Both the position numbers and the translations under genes were made by a program. DNA of 18,652 nucleotides from JAZQLP01 sp045629205 (GTDB lineage Bacteria; Bacillota; Clostridia; Oscillospirales; UBA644), in contig JAZQQT010000009.1 in NCBI GenBank assembly GCA_045629205.1, forward strand, positions 1 through 18,652. The letters are read 5' to 3'. The notes below the pieces were generated by a model that ran no database searches, was not told the DNA's origin, and saw only the letters and a program-made list of their open reading frames with translations. Below, piece after piece: positions 1 through 6,951 of the stretch (the first letter of the stretch is position 1; every line of letters starts with the position of its first letter).

Positions 1-2554
1 CGTTTTCCCCGTTTTTATATTCGTAAATCATATCGTCCATGGATTTTTTAACCATGAATATCCCGAGTCCGCCTATCTGTCGTTCGTAAGCCGATAACGT
101 AGTATCGGGGTCTTCTTTTTTTGTAGGATCATACGGAACTCCGCTGTCCTTGAAGGTTATTACCGCTGTTTTCGGGTTTTCGGTAAAACCGATGCTTACG
201 GTTGCGGTTCCGTGTGTTTCCTTATAGGCATAATTTGCGATATTACTGAATATTTCGTCTATTGCCACGTCAATCTGAATCATGGCTTTCTTCGAACAAT
301 CTGCCGCGCTGAGTTCTGCGTTGATAAATTCGGTCACATTGTCGATATTCGCAACTTCCGCGTCTACCGTTATCGTTTTTTCGGATAAAATACCGTTATA
401 TCTGAAAGCTACCATTGTTATATCGTCAAATTGATCGGCCTCTCCCACAAATACGTCCATGTTCTCTTTGACTTTTTCGCATAGAGATTTCACGTCAAGT
501 GTTTTTGCTCCGTTAAGTGCCTCAAGCAATCTTTCTTCTCCGAAAAGAACATATTCGCTGTTGATCGCCTCAGTCACGCCGTCGGTATAAAGATAAATAA
601 CATCACCCGGAGCAAGCTGTATTTCGCCCCTGCGGTATTTTGTTCCGTCCATACCGGCAAGCACAAAACTCGTTCTCGGTCTGAAATATTCGAACGACCC
701 TTTGTTTCTGCAAATAACGGGGGGATTGTGTCCCGCATCGGCAAAACTGACTATACCGGTCTCAAGATCGATTATGCACATAAACGACGTAACGAACATT
801 CCGGCTTCGTTGCTTGCGCACAGCTCACTGTTGGTCCGGGTAAACACTTCTTCAACCGGAAGACCGCTTTCGGCAAATCCTTTGATATACGTTTTTGCCG
901 TCATCATAAACATTGCGGCGGGAATACCCTTGCCGGACACGTCGGCAACAACAAAAGCGAGTTTATTCTTACCGACAAAGAAGAAATCATAAAAATCGCC
1001 GCCGACTTCTTTTGCGGGATTCATAGTTGCGTATATGTCAAATTCCGTTCTTCCGGGATAAGGAGGGAAAACATTCGGCAAAGAGGAGCGCTGAATTGCT
1101 TTCGCAAATTCAAGCTCTTTATCGATACGCGCCGCCGCTTCGGAAATATAATGTTTCAGCGTCACGACAGTCTGATTGATATCATCCGAAAGCGATGCAA
1201 ATTCCGCATGAGATCTGACGTCTACAACGGCATCGAGATTACCGTCGGTGATTTCGGAAAGCGTTCCGTTGACTCTGTTCAGATTTTCAACGACCTGCTT
1301 CTTTACAAGATAGTAAATCTGAACAAATAACGCGGCAAATACAAGAATTTCAAAGAATATTGTCAGAGAAACCGTCACACCCTGATAAAGCATGGCTTCT
1401 TCGGTCGGAACGTATGATATAACGATTTTATCCGTTCCGTCCATGAACATATACATTCCGTATATCGGAGTATCCGTTCCGTTTATATGAATGGTGGCGC
1501 TGAAGAAATTCTCGGCGGTTTTCGCAACGCGTCCTCCCGTCATCTGCTCTGCCGCTATTATCTCGCCCTTATTGTATTCTTCGCCGTTAAGGACCACAAC
1601 GATTTCCTTTATACTCCCGTTTTCGTCTTTCATAAGCCGGCCTATGATAATGCCGCCGTTTTTTCCCACGTGCCATGTAAATCCGGTATCTATAAAGTTA
1701 TCTATACCGCCGTCAAGAGTTATTCTTTCACTGAGATCTTCAAGGTTCTTATTCAGCAGTGATTCTGTCTGTTTGATACCGAGTTTATATTGTATAAAGA
1801 ACATTGCGAATGTGGTGATAAGGAAAGCGATTACCACGGCAAAAAGAAGAAACATCTGAAAGCTTCTGGCAAGATTACGCTCTTTTTTGGTTTTTTCGGA
1901 ATCCCCGCTGCTCAGCAAAGTTACCAGAATCACGGCAACCGCAACCGTAATAACATTCGACGCTATCATCGGGAGTGAGCATGCTTTTATAACGGCATAA
2001 ACTTTTTCAAGATAATTAAGACGGAAGACAAAAACGAGAAACAAATGAAAGACCTCTGTCGTCAGGGCAATAATGATACCGTAGCCCCATGTCGGACGCT
2101 TGTTATCAAAAAGAGTCTTTCTCAGGATCGCGCCGAAAATACCGGAACAAACCGTTCCGACCGTGCACGCAATACGGGTGAACCCTCCTGCCGCGTCAAC
2201 AGAAAACATCGTTGTAATCCATTCGGCGGTAAACGTGTTAGCAAGAGAATTTCCCCAGAACAGTCTGTATATTCCTCCCGTCAAGCCGGAGATAATGCCC
2301 GCCGGTCCGCCGAAAAGAAGTCCCGCGCAAAGAGGAGCGGCATCTCGCGTATTAATAACAGCACCGGGAATCTGCAACCCGAATTCCGTTGCCGAACAGG
2401 TAATTATACCGAACAGTATTCCGGTAATTATTTGTCGCACGGCGCAAGGCAGTTTGCCGTAATGTGTTTTTTTCTCAAGACAATATAACAACACGGTAAG
2501 CAAAACAGTAAGCATCGCCGGTATTAAAAAAGTAATTAATTCTTTAATGCCCAT
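1..2554 (-). CDS. Membrane sensor SpoIIE-family protein phosphatase with anti-sigma-type ATPase domain, C-terminus cut by window edge
   Basis: This minus-strand frame is open from ATG at 2554 to the window edge (about 851 residues, no stop reached). Residues about 5-200 are hydrophobic and carry the LytS-type 5TM receptor signature (NTRDAA at 65-70, then Gly-rich GGP and a G-x-x-R pattern). A second membrane segment lies near 180-205, followed by an extracellular sensor region, another segment near 385-408 and a HAMP-like linker near 410-460. The SpoIIE/PP2C domain shows VGGDFYD (517-523), DAGHNP (606-611), YTDG (656-659) and the metal-binding DD (710-711). A RsbW-type HATPase follows, with DEIFSN (766-771) and GGLG (828-831). 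Such proteins are known to dephosphorylate anti-anti-sigma proteins in partner-switching pathways. The presence of phosphatase and kinase-like domains in one chain suggests a self-contained switch. No partner STAS protein is in the window. The start is supported by the promoter about 45 nt upstream; the ribosome binding site is weak. Confidence 0.9.
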   Translation of the reverse strand, partial: MGIKELITFLIPAMLTVLLTVLLYCLEKKTHYGKLPCAVRQIITGILFGIITCSATEFGLQIPGAVINTRDAAPLCAGLLFGGPAGIISGLTGGIYRLFWGNSLANTFTAEWITTMFSVDAAGGFTRIACTVGTVCSGIFGAILRKTLFDNKRPTWGYGIIIALTTEVFHLFLVFVFRLNYLEKVYAVIKACSLPMIASNVITVAVAVILVTLLSSGDSEKTKKERNLARSFQMFLLFAVVIAFLITTFAMFFIQYKLGIKQTESLLNKNLEDLSERITLDGGIDNFIDTGFTWHVGKNGGIIIGRLMKDENGSIKEIVVVLNGEEYNKGEIIAAEQMTGGRVAKTAENFFSATIHINGTDTPIYGMYMFMDGTDKIVISYVPTEEAMLYQGVTVSLTIFFEILVFAALFVQIYYLVKKQVVENLNRVNGTLSEITDGNLDAVVDVRSHAEFASLSDDINQTVVTLKHYISEAAARIDKELEFAKAIQRSSLPNVFPPYPGRTEFDIYATMNPAKEVGGDFYDFFFVGKNKLAFVVADVSGKGIPAAMFMMTAKTYIKGFAESGLPVEEVFTRTNSELCASNEAGMFVTSFMCIIDLETGIVSFADAGHNPPVICRNKGSFEYFRPRTSFVLAGMDGTKYRRGEIQLAPGDVIYLYTDGVTEAINSEYVLFGEERLLEALNGAKTLDVKSLCEKVKENMDVFVGEADQFDDITMVAFRYNGILSEKTITVDAEVANIDNVTEFINAELSAADCSKKAMIQIDVAIDEIFSNIANYAYKETHGTATVSIGFTENPKTAVITFKDSGVPYDPTKKEDPDTTLSAYERQIGGLGIFMVKKSMDDMIYEYKNGEN

Positions 2555-2598
2555 ATTGATTTTTCAATTCCCATAATAATTTAGTTTTATACTTTATT

Positions 2599-2626
2599 AT
2601 TATACATTTTCATTGCTTTTTGTCAA
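2599..2626 (-). promoter_or_regulatory. Sigma-A-type promoter of the SpoIIE-family gene
   Basis: Read on the minus strand, TTGACA (2626-2621) and TATAAT (2604-2599) are separated by 16 nt. Both boxes are perfect consensus. The predicted transcript would start near 2592 and have a leader of about 38 nt before the ATG at 2554. It lies just beyond the U-tract of the upstream gene's terminator, so the sensor gene is an independent unit. Confidence 0.8.
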
Positions 2627-2633
2627 CTCCGGA

Positions 2634-2673
2634 AAAAAATAAAAAAACATGTTCCGAATATATATCGGGAACA
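2634..2673 (-). terminator. Intrinsic terminator downstream of the GNAT gene
   Basis: On the minus strand, the arms TGTTCC/GGAACA (2668-2673 with 2650-2655) extend by two more pairs past a one-base bulge and close a 7-nt AT loop. Two bases later comes a tract of seven U, one A and seven U (about 2648-2633). The hairpin is modest but the U-tract is excellent. It insulates the SpoIIE-family gene. Confidence 0.7.
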
Positions 2674-2693
2674 AAAAACACGACATAAACGGC

Positions 2694-2719
2694 AAAGCCC
2701 ACCTTTACGGGTGGGCTTT
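2694..2719 (-). terminator. GC-rich hairpin just after the GNAT gene
   Basis: A perfect 10-bp stem (AAAGCCCACC at 2694-2703 with GGTGGGCTTT at 2710-2719) closes a 6-nt loop, starting 51 nt past the GNAT stop codon. Directly downstream on the minus strand there is only a short U run 13 nt away, so it may be a first, imperfect terminator or a 3'-end stabilising hairpin ahead of the U-rich one at 2634-2673. Confidence 0.65.
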
Positions 2720-2770
2720 CTGTTTATTGATTATCGTATATCATACCGAAAATCAATCACGTTTGAAAAA

Positions 2771-3400
2771 TCATCGGCACAGCTGCCCGGGAAGCCTGAG
2801 TTTTTCCTTGGAGGGAAAATCCCTGTCGAACTTTTCCACGTCGGCATCATCAACGTAATATCCCCGAGGTGTCTGATACACTCCCGTAATACCGTCAAGA
2901 TATCCGGGGATCAGTTCCTTACAGAGAAAGAAGGACGAATCCGCACCATCGGGCAGATCGTGATATCTGATACCGAATTCCGAGGCATAATCAAATCCGC
3001 TTTTGCCGTAAAATCCGATATTACCCTCAAACAGAACTGCTCCGAATCCCTGCTCTGCTGCCTTTTGCAGCGAATAATCAAGCAGTTTTTTGCCGTATCC
3101 TCTGCGTTTAAGTCCGGGCGTAATGCAAATCGGCCCCATAGTAAGAACAGGCACGGTTCTGCCGTCATCGGAATCGATGACGGTTTTCATGAACATATTC
3201 TGTCCGACGATCCTGCCGTCATATTCCATAACAAAGTCCAGCTCGTTTACAAATGCCGGATCGTCGCGGAGCAGGTGAATCACGTAATGCTCGCTGCAGC
3301 CCGGACGGTAAACGTTCCAGAATGCCTCTCTTATAAGGTATTCGACCTCTCTGTAATCCTCTCGTTTTTCCAAACGTATTTTAATGTCATTTTTATTCAT
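2771..3400 (-). CDS. GNAT-family N-acetyltransferase
   Basis: The 209-residue product matches the GNAT fold, which transfers an acetyl group from acetyl-CoA to an amine. The acetyl-CoA binding motif A is visible as MGPICITPGLKRRGYGKKLL around residues 88-107, with the R-G-Y-G-K turn that holds the pyrophosphate. It is followed by a helix and by the GFYGKSGF segment near 128-135 typical of motif B. About 65 further C-terminal residues extend past the usual minimal domain. The start is supported by AGGAGG seven nt upstream. The substrate cannot be told from sequence. The gene lies 182 nt downstream of the arylamine N-acetyltransferase gene on the same strand, with its own weak promoter and an unusual leader in between. 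Confidence 0.88.
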   Translation of the reverse strand: MNKNDIKIRLEKREDYREVEYLIREAFWNVYRPGCSEHYVIHLLRDDPAFVNELDFVMEYDGRIVGQNMFMKTVIDSDDGRTVPVLTMGPICITPGLKRRGYGKKLLDYSLQKAAEQGFGAVLFEGNIGFYGKSGFDYASEFGIRYHDLPDGADSSFFLCKELIPGYLDGITGVYQTPRGYYVDDADVEKFDRDFPSKEKLRLPGQLCR

Positions 3401-3408
3401 TGTTTTTC

Positions 3409-3532
3409 CTCCTGAAAATTGTTGACTTCAATGCTTTGCAGCGGGAGGTCTGACAGATTGTATGCCAACCTCCCGGTCAGCCTGCAATCTCCGATTTGTT
3501 GTACTTAATCAAAAAGCACTCTCCTGAAAATT
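3409..3532. repeat. 12-bp direct repeats bracketing the GNAT leader element
   Basis: The 12-mer CTCCTGAAAATT occurs at 3409-3420 and again at 3521-3532, exactly 112 nt apart. The inner copy forms part of the GNAT ribosome binding site on the minus strand. The 100 nt between the copies hold the interlocked inverted repeats at 3436-3490. The layout resembles a small insertion with a target-site duplication, but no convincing terminal inverted repeats were seen at the copy boundaries, and chance or slippage duplication is possible. Confidence 0.5.
3436..3490 (-). other. Interlocked inverted repeats in the GNAT leader (possible structured RNA)
   Basis: Four complementary pairs lie within 55 nt: TTGCAG 3436-3441 with CTGCAA 3482-3487; CGGGAGGT 3442-3449 with ACCTCCCG 3468-3475; CTGAC 3450-3454 with GTCAG 3476-3480; and AGATTG 3455-3460 with CAATCT 3485-3490. 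The first two can stack into one long hairpin. The third crosses the second, and the fourth excludes the first. This allows alternative or pseudoknot-like folds in the transcript ahead of the GNAT start at 3400. I do not recognise a known riboswitch or T-box consensus. Confidence 0.5.
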
Positions 3533-3534
3533 AA

Positions 3535-3565
3535 ATTATAATCAAGCCTTTCGGCAGGATTTCAA
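3535..3565 (-). promoter_or_regulatory. Possible promoter of the GNAT gene
   Basis: On the minus strand, TTGAAA (3565-3560) and a perfect TATAAT (3540-3535) are separated by 19 nt. The -10 box is strong but the spacer is long for the housekeeping sigma factor. No terminator was seen after the arylamine N-acetyltransferase gene, so read-through from upstream may also feed the GNAT gene. Confidence 0.4.
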
Positions 3566-3582
3566 ACAGTATACTTTTGCGT

Positions 3583-4377
3583 TTATACCCGTCTCAGGTC
3601 AAGTCCTTCGTAATACGGAAGCCCGAAATAATCCGAATATGCCTTTTTCATTTCATCATCGGTCAGTATCTTTTCGGTAACATTATCGCCGTCAAAGATA
3701 TGGAAAACGTTGCCGTCGAGGGTGATTCTTCCCGTATCTGTCTTTATCGAGAACATTTCTGCGCCGATAAACGGAGAATCGGGCGATTTTTCACACCAGA
3801 AGCTTGCCGCGACAAAGTCGACATTGAGCTGCTCCTCCTCAGTGAACGAATAAAACTTCCTCCATTCGCCTTTATGAAAATCCGAGACGACCCATCCGAG
3901 AAAGGGCTCTTTTTCCGTTTTGTAAATTTCGCCGTATTGCTCCGAAACGGCACCGTCTTCAATAAGAAGCGGAAGACGGAAAGCCGATTGACCTATTCCG
4001 GCATCGCAAAGATAAAAACTGCCGTCAACCCCAACTTTCAAAACACGGTGTCTTCTCATCGGGATATCGGTCTCGCCGCGCAGATATCTTGCGAAATACT
4101 CGGTTACTTCATAGCCCAGCGCCCTGAAGACGTCGCCGAGAAAGCCGTTTATCTCAAAGCAGTATCCTCCGCGGCGATCCGTAACGATTTTTTTATACAG
4201 ATCATCGGGGTCGAGCGAAAGAGGAACTCCTCTGATTATATCAAGATTTTCGTAAGGCACCGTTTTTTGAAAGGCATACTGCACCTTTGCCAACAGGTCA
4301 TAATCTCTTTTTGCATCGGGATCGTATTCAAGCCCTATACGATTAAAAACATCGTATAACTGTTTTTCCGAAATCAT
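3583..4377 (-). CDS. Arylamine N-acetyltransferase (NAT) family protein
   Basis: NAT enzymes acetylate arylamines or hydrazines using acetyl-CoA and a Cys-His-Asp triad. Counting from the chosen start, the product is 264 residues, close to the usual bacterial length. It shows PYENLDI (41-47), RRGGYCFEING with the catalytic Cys73, His110 in RRHRVLKV and Asp125 in CDAGIG, all in family order. The frame is open further upstream to an ATG at 4431, but that start would overlap the GH28-like gene by 38 nt and add a non-family N-terminus. The ATG at 4377 has AAGGGG nine nt upstream and the family-typical beginning. Only 16 nt separate it from the GH28-like gene, so both are probably cotranscribed from the promoter at 6225-6253. 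The natural substrate is unknown. Confidence 0.9.
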   Translation of the reverse strand: MISEKQLYDVFNRIGLEYDPDAKRDYDLLAKVQYAFQKTVPYENLDIIRGVPLSLDPDDLYKKIVTDRRGGYCFEINGFLGDVFRALGYEVTEYFARYLRGETDIPMRRHRVLKVGVDGSFYLCDAGIGQSAFRLPLLIEDGAVSEQYGEIYKTEKEPFLGWVVSDFHKGEWRKFYSFTEEEQLNVDFVAASFWCEKSPDSPFIGAEMFSIKTDTGRITLDGNVFHIFDGDNVTEKILTDDEMKKAYSDYFGLPYYEGLDLRRV

Positions 4378-4393
4378 CTCAAGATTCCCCTTT

Positions 4394-6187
4394 TCAATCG
4401 AATTTGCGGAGGTTCGCCGGAGCCGGCTCATCCGGAGGAGCGATAAGTTTGACCGCCGCGCAGTTTATTTTCGCAAACTGATCGCCGTAACATTCGACCT
4501 TTATATCGTTGTTACCTTTTACCAAAGCATCGGTGATATCAGCGGAATAGTTGGAATGGCTGTTTGCGCCCTCCATACGATACCAGTCGTGCGCAAGTTT
4601 GCCGTTTACAAAAATACGGATGGAACGTTCGAACGAATCCACACGAAGATAAACTCTTCCGCCTTCGTATGAGTAGGAAAATGCCAATGCGCCGCGCTCT
4701 TCTTCCGATGCCGGCATCGGAAATTCCGCGATCACGGTCCCGCGACGGAGATAATCGCTGAGAATCGCGGTATTTATTGTTTCACCCTGCAATTTAAGCA
4801 TAGCTGCATAATATTTTTCCCAACGAGCTTCAAGCTCGGGAGTAAGCGCTTTCACCTCGCCGTCACAATTGCTCAGGCTCATATTATCAACACGGTGATA
4901 CTGTAAAAGCGCGCCGCAGTTGCGCTGCTCGGTCTGCGACATTTTAAAGCCGTCCACGACCTCGGCTTCTACGGCAGGACGGGCATCGGGATTTGTCGGA
5001 GCAAATACGCAGTTATATAATTTAACACGTTTCGCGTAGCGTAAAAACAGGCAGGCAGACGTCCAATGGTGCCACACAACGTCGGGATAACGGGGAATAT
5101 ATTCGATAAAAGACGGCACTTCCATATTCTCCGCCCATTCCCGTTTTCCGAATCCGCGTGAACGGACATATAGATTTGCTATTGTCAGATCCTCTATCCA
5201 CTGACCGGGGCAGCCCACAAATACACACATTTCCTCAAACCAGTCGTGTTCAGTCTGAATGGTGCCTGCGTTAACGTTGTCTATCTGAACACGGCGGATA
5301 ACCGATGTCGGGATACCGGCTTCTTCTTCACGCCCCGTCATACTGTGCTCACTGTTGGTAAAGAAGAACGGACGCTTTACATTGACCATGTTGATATTTG
5401 AAAAAGTCAGGTCCTCAAATGCTGTTCCTGCGTTCCATACCTGAACTTTTAATCCGTCGCTGCAGTCGTTGAACACGCAGTTCGAAACAGTAATATTACG
5501 CATATCCCCGCCGGATTCGGGGCCGAGACGGATGGCAGCCCAGTTGGAATGTATAACGCAGTTGGTAATCGTAAAATTTTCACATGGATACTGTTTGGAA
5601 TAAGTCTTCAGACCTATCGCATCATCACCGCAGCGAAGGATACAGTTTGAAATCGTTACGTTCCAACAGCCTTCAAAATCGAGACCGTCGCCGTTGTCGC
5701 AATCCATGGTATCTATATTTATTCTGTCATAGTTTACATCGGTGCATCGTCTTGTAAATGATGTAAAGAACCCGGGATTCGTCAGTGTTATTCCGCGCAT
5801 GGTAACACGGGTGCACTCAAAAAATTCCACACACATCGGCATACCGTATTTACGATGTGTGCCGCGGCGCTGCAAATCAACCGTTCCGGCTCCGATTATT
5901 CCGACGTCGTGCTGTCCGACAGCCGAAATCAAAGGTCTGCTGCCTTCTTTTTCCGTAAGAGGTTCAATCAGATTCGTATCCAATGTCCCGAGAAGCACGC
6001 TTCCGGGTTCAAGAACAAGATGAACGTTGCTGAGAATACGGATTGAGCCTGTCAGAAAACGACCCGCGGGAACGATCGCGTAACCGCCGCCTGCTTCGGC
6101 AACCGAGCGAATGGTTTTGTTAATGGCTTCGGTACATAATGTTTCTCCGTCTGCGACCGCGCCGAAATCAAGAATGGAATACTGCAT
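4394..6187 (-). CDS. Glycoside hydrolase family 28-like (polygalacturonase-type) protein with C-terminal beta-sandwich domain
   Basis: The 597-residue product begins with the pectin-lyase-like fold opening DFGAVADG (8-15) and GGGYAIVPAGRFLTGSI, which is typical of GH28 enzymes that hydrolyse pectin-type galacturonan. Right-handed beta-helix turns run to about residue 400. Two catalytic-type motifs are present: NGDGLDFEGC with Asp167, and CGDDAIGLK with Asp188/Asp189. The third and fourth canonical motifs (G-H-G and R-I-K) are not clear; the matching stretches read SNWAAIRLGPESGG and DGLKVQVW. Residues about 500-590 look like a jelly-roll sugar-binding domain (VYLRVDSF, FVNGKLAHDW, then a Y-S-A-D-I-T-D stretch). 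There is no signal peptide, so it is probably cytoplasmic. AGGAAGG lies about nine nt upstream of the start. Exact linkage specificity cannot be assigned. Confidence 0.85.
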   Translation of the reverse strand: MQYSILDFGAVADGETLCTEAINKTIRSVAEAGGGYAIVPAGRFLTGSIRILSNVHLVLEPGSVLLGTLDTNLIEPLTEKEGSRPLISAVGQHDVGIIGAGTVDLQRRGTHRKYGMPMCVEFFECTRVTMRGITLTNPGFFTSFTRRCTDVNYDRINIDTMDCDNGDGLDFEGCWNVTISNCILRCGDDAIGLKTYSKQYPCENFTITNCVIHSNWAAIRLGPESGGDMRNITVSNCVFNDCSDGLKVQVWNAGTAFEDLTFSNINMVNVKRPFFFTNSEHSMTGREEEAGIPTSVIRRVQIDNVNAGTIQTEHDWFEEMCVFVGCPGQWIEDLTIANLYVRSRGFGKREWAENMEVPSFIEYIPRYPDVVWHHWTSACLFLRYAKRVKLYNCVFAPTNPDARPAVEAEVVDGFKMSQTEQRNCGALLQYHRVDNMSLSNCDGEVKALTPELEARWEKYYAAMLKLQGETINTAILSDYLRRGTVIAEFPMPASEEERGALAFSYSYEGGRVYLRVDSFERSIRIFVNGKLAHDWYRMEGANSHSNYSADITDALVKGNNDIKVECYGDQFAKINCAAVKLIAPPDEPAPANLRKFD

Positions 6188-6224
6188 TATTCATTATCCT
6201 TCCTAATTTTTATATTATGACTTT

Positions 6225-6253
6225 AATATAACATATCAGTTCTGTTTTGTAAA
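6225..6253 (-). promoter_or_regulatory. Promoter of the GH28-like/NAT operon
   Basis: On the minus strand, TTTACA (6253-6248) and TATATT (6230-6225) are separated by 17 nt, about 40 nt ahead of the ATG at 6187. An AT-rich inverted repeat (TTATATT 6210-6216, AATATAA 6225-6231) overlaps the -10 box and could be an operator, though AT-richness makes chance possible. Confidence 0.65.
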
Positions 6254-6269
6254 TACTTTTTGTCTTTAA

Positions 6270-6298
6270 TTGATATTTGAATCGGCATATGTTATAAT
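6270..6298 (+). promoter_or_regulatory. Promoter of the kinase-like/MATE/transglutaminase operon
   Basis: TTGATA (6270-6275) and a perfect TATAAT (6293-6298) are separated by 17 nt, giving a predicted start near 6305 and a leader of about 29 nt. It is back to back with the promoter at 6225-6253. Confidence 0.75.
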
Positions 6299-6333
6299 AT
6301 CAGAATAAAGAATATGATAACGGAGGTAACGCC

Positions 6334-6951
6334 ATGAAAATAATCACCCTCAGCAGAGAATTCGGAAGCGGCGGAAGAGAAGTGGGAAAACGTCTCGCCG
6401 ACGTTCTCAATATCGCTTATTATGATAAAGAAATCATTATGGCACTCGCAGAAGAAACAAATCTCGACGAAAATTACGTTGAACATACCATCGACAATTC
6501 GGCGGCAACACACAGTTTTCCGCTGACATTCTCAAGAACGCTCACACTGCCGTATAACATGACAAACACGGCGGAGCTTCTCGGCAAACAGCATAAAATC
6601 ATCCGCCGCATCGCATCAAAAGGCGACTGCATCATTGTAGGCAGAAGCGCTGATGCTATCCTCGACGACATGAACCCGTTCAAGCTTTTTGTTTACGCCG
6701 ACACCGAAGCGAAAATCGCACGCTGCCGCGCAAGAGCACCCGAAAACGAGAATATGACGGACAGAGAATACGAAAAGCAGATGAAGCGCATCGACAAAGC
6801 CCGCGCATATAATCACGACTTTGTTGCCGACCGTGATTGGGGCGACATGCATAACTACAATCTCTGCGTCAACACAACAGGCATGGAAATCAAAAGCATC
6901 GTTCCGCAGATTGCGGAATTTATCAACAACTGGTATTCAAGGCAGGCATAA
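6334..6951 (+). CDS. Cytidylate kinase-like family protein
   Basis: The 205-residue product matches the cytidylate kinase-like family (Pfam Cytidylate_kin2 type), small P-loop phosphotransferases whose true substrate is mostly untested. The N-terminus MKIITLSREFGSGGREVGKR holds the Gly-rich phosphate loop right after the first strand, as in this family. A CIIVGRSAD strand-loop follows near residues 94-102. Next come an Arg-rich lid-like region (ARCRARAPENENMTDREYEK) and the DRDWGDMHNYNLCVNT segment near 167-182, also typical of the family. It is not the housekeeping cmk type. GGAGG lies seven nt before the ATG. Its stop overlaps the next start by one base, so it is translationally coupled with the MATE transporter. 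Confidence 0.88.
   Translation: MKIITLSREFGSGGREVGKRLADVLNIAYYDKEIIMALAEETNLDENYVEHTIDNSAATHSFPLTFSRTLTLPYNMTNTAELLGKQHKIIRRIASKGDCIIVGRSADAILDDMNPFKLFVYADTEAKIARCRARAPENENMTDREYEKQMKRIDKARAYNHDFVADRDWGDMHNYNLCVNTTGMEIKSIVPQIAEFINNWYSRQA

Noticed and set aside
728..1330. Plus-strand open frame of about 200 codons inside the SpoIIE-family gene
   Set aside because: The opposite strand carries unmistakable SpoIIE phosphatase motifs across the same stretch; this frame has no domain and no start signal.
3442..3480. A canonical H-type pseudoknot in the GNAT leader
   Set aside because: The crossing stems have no linker nucleotides between them on either side, which is hard to fold; alternative, mutually exclusive stems are more likely.
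3436..3490. T-box or known riboswitch
   Set aside because: No T-box antiterminator consensus and no U-tract terminator follows; the downstream gene is a GNAT, not a typical T-box target.
4378..4431. Upstream ATG extending the arylamine N-acetyltransferase by 18 residues
   Set aside because: It overlaps the GH28-like gene by 38 nt and adds a non-family N-terminus; the ATG at 4377 has a purine-rich ribosome binding site and the family-typical start.
6210..6231. Inverted repeat TTATATT/AATATAA as a firm operator
   Set aside because: It is purely AT in an AT-rich promoter region, so chance is quite likely; kept only as a note in the promoter entry.
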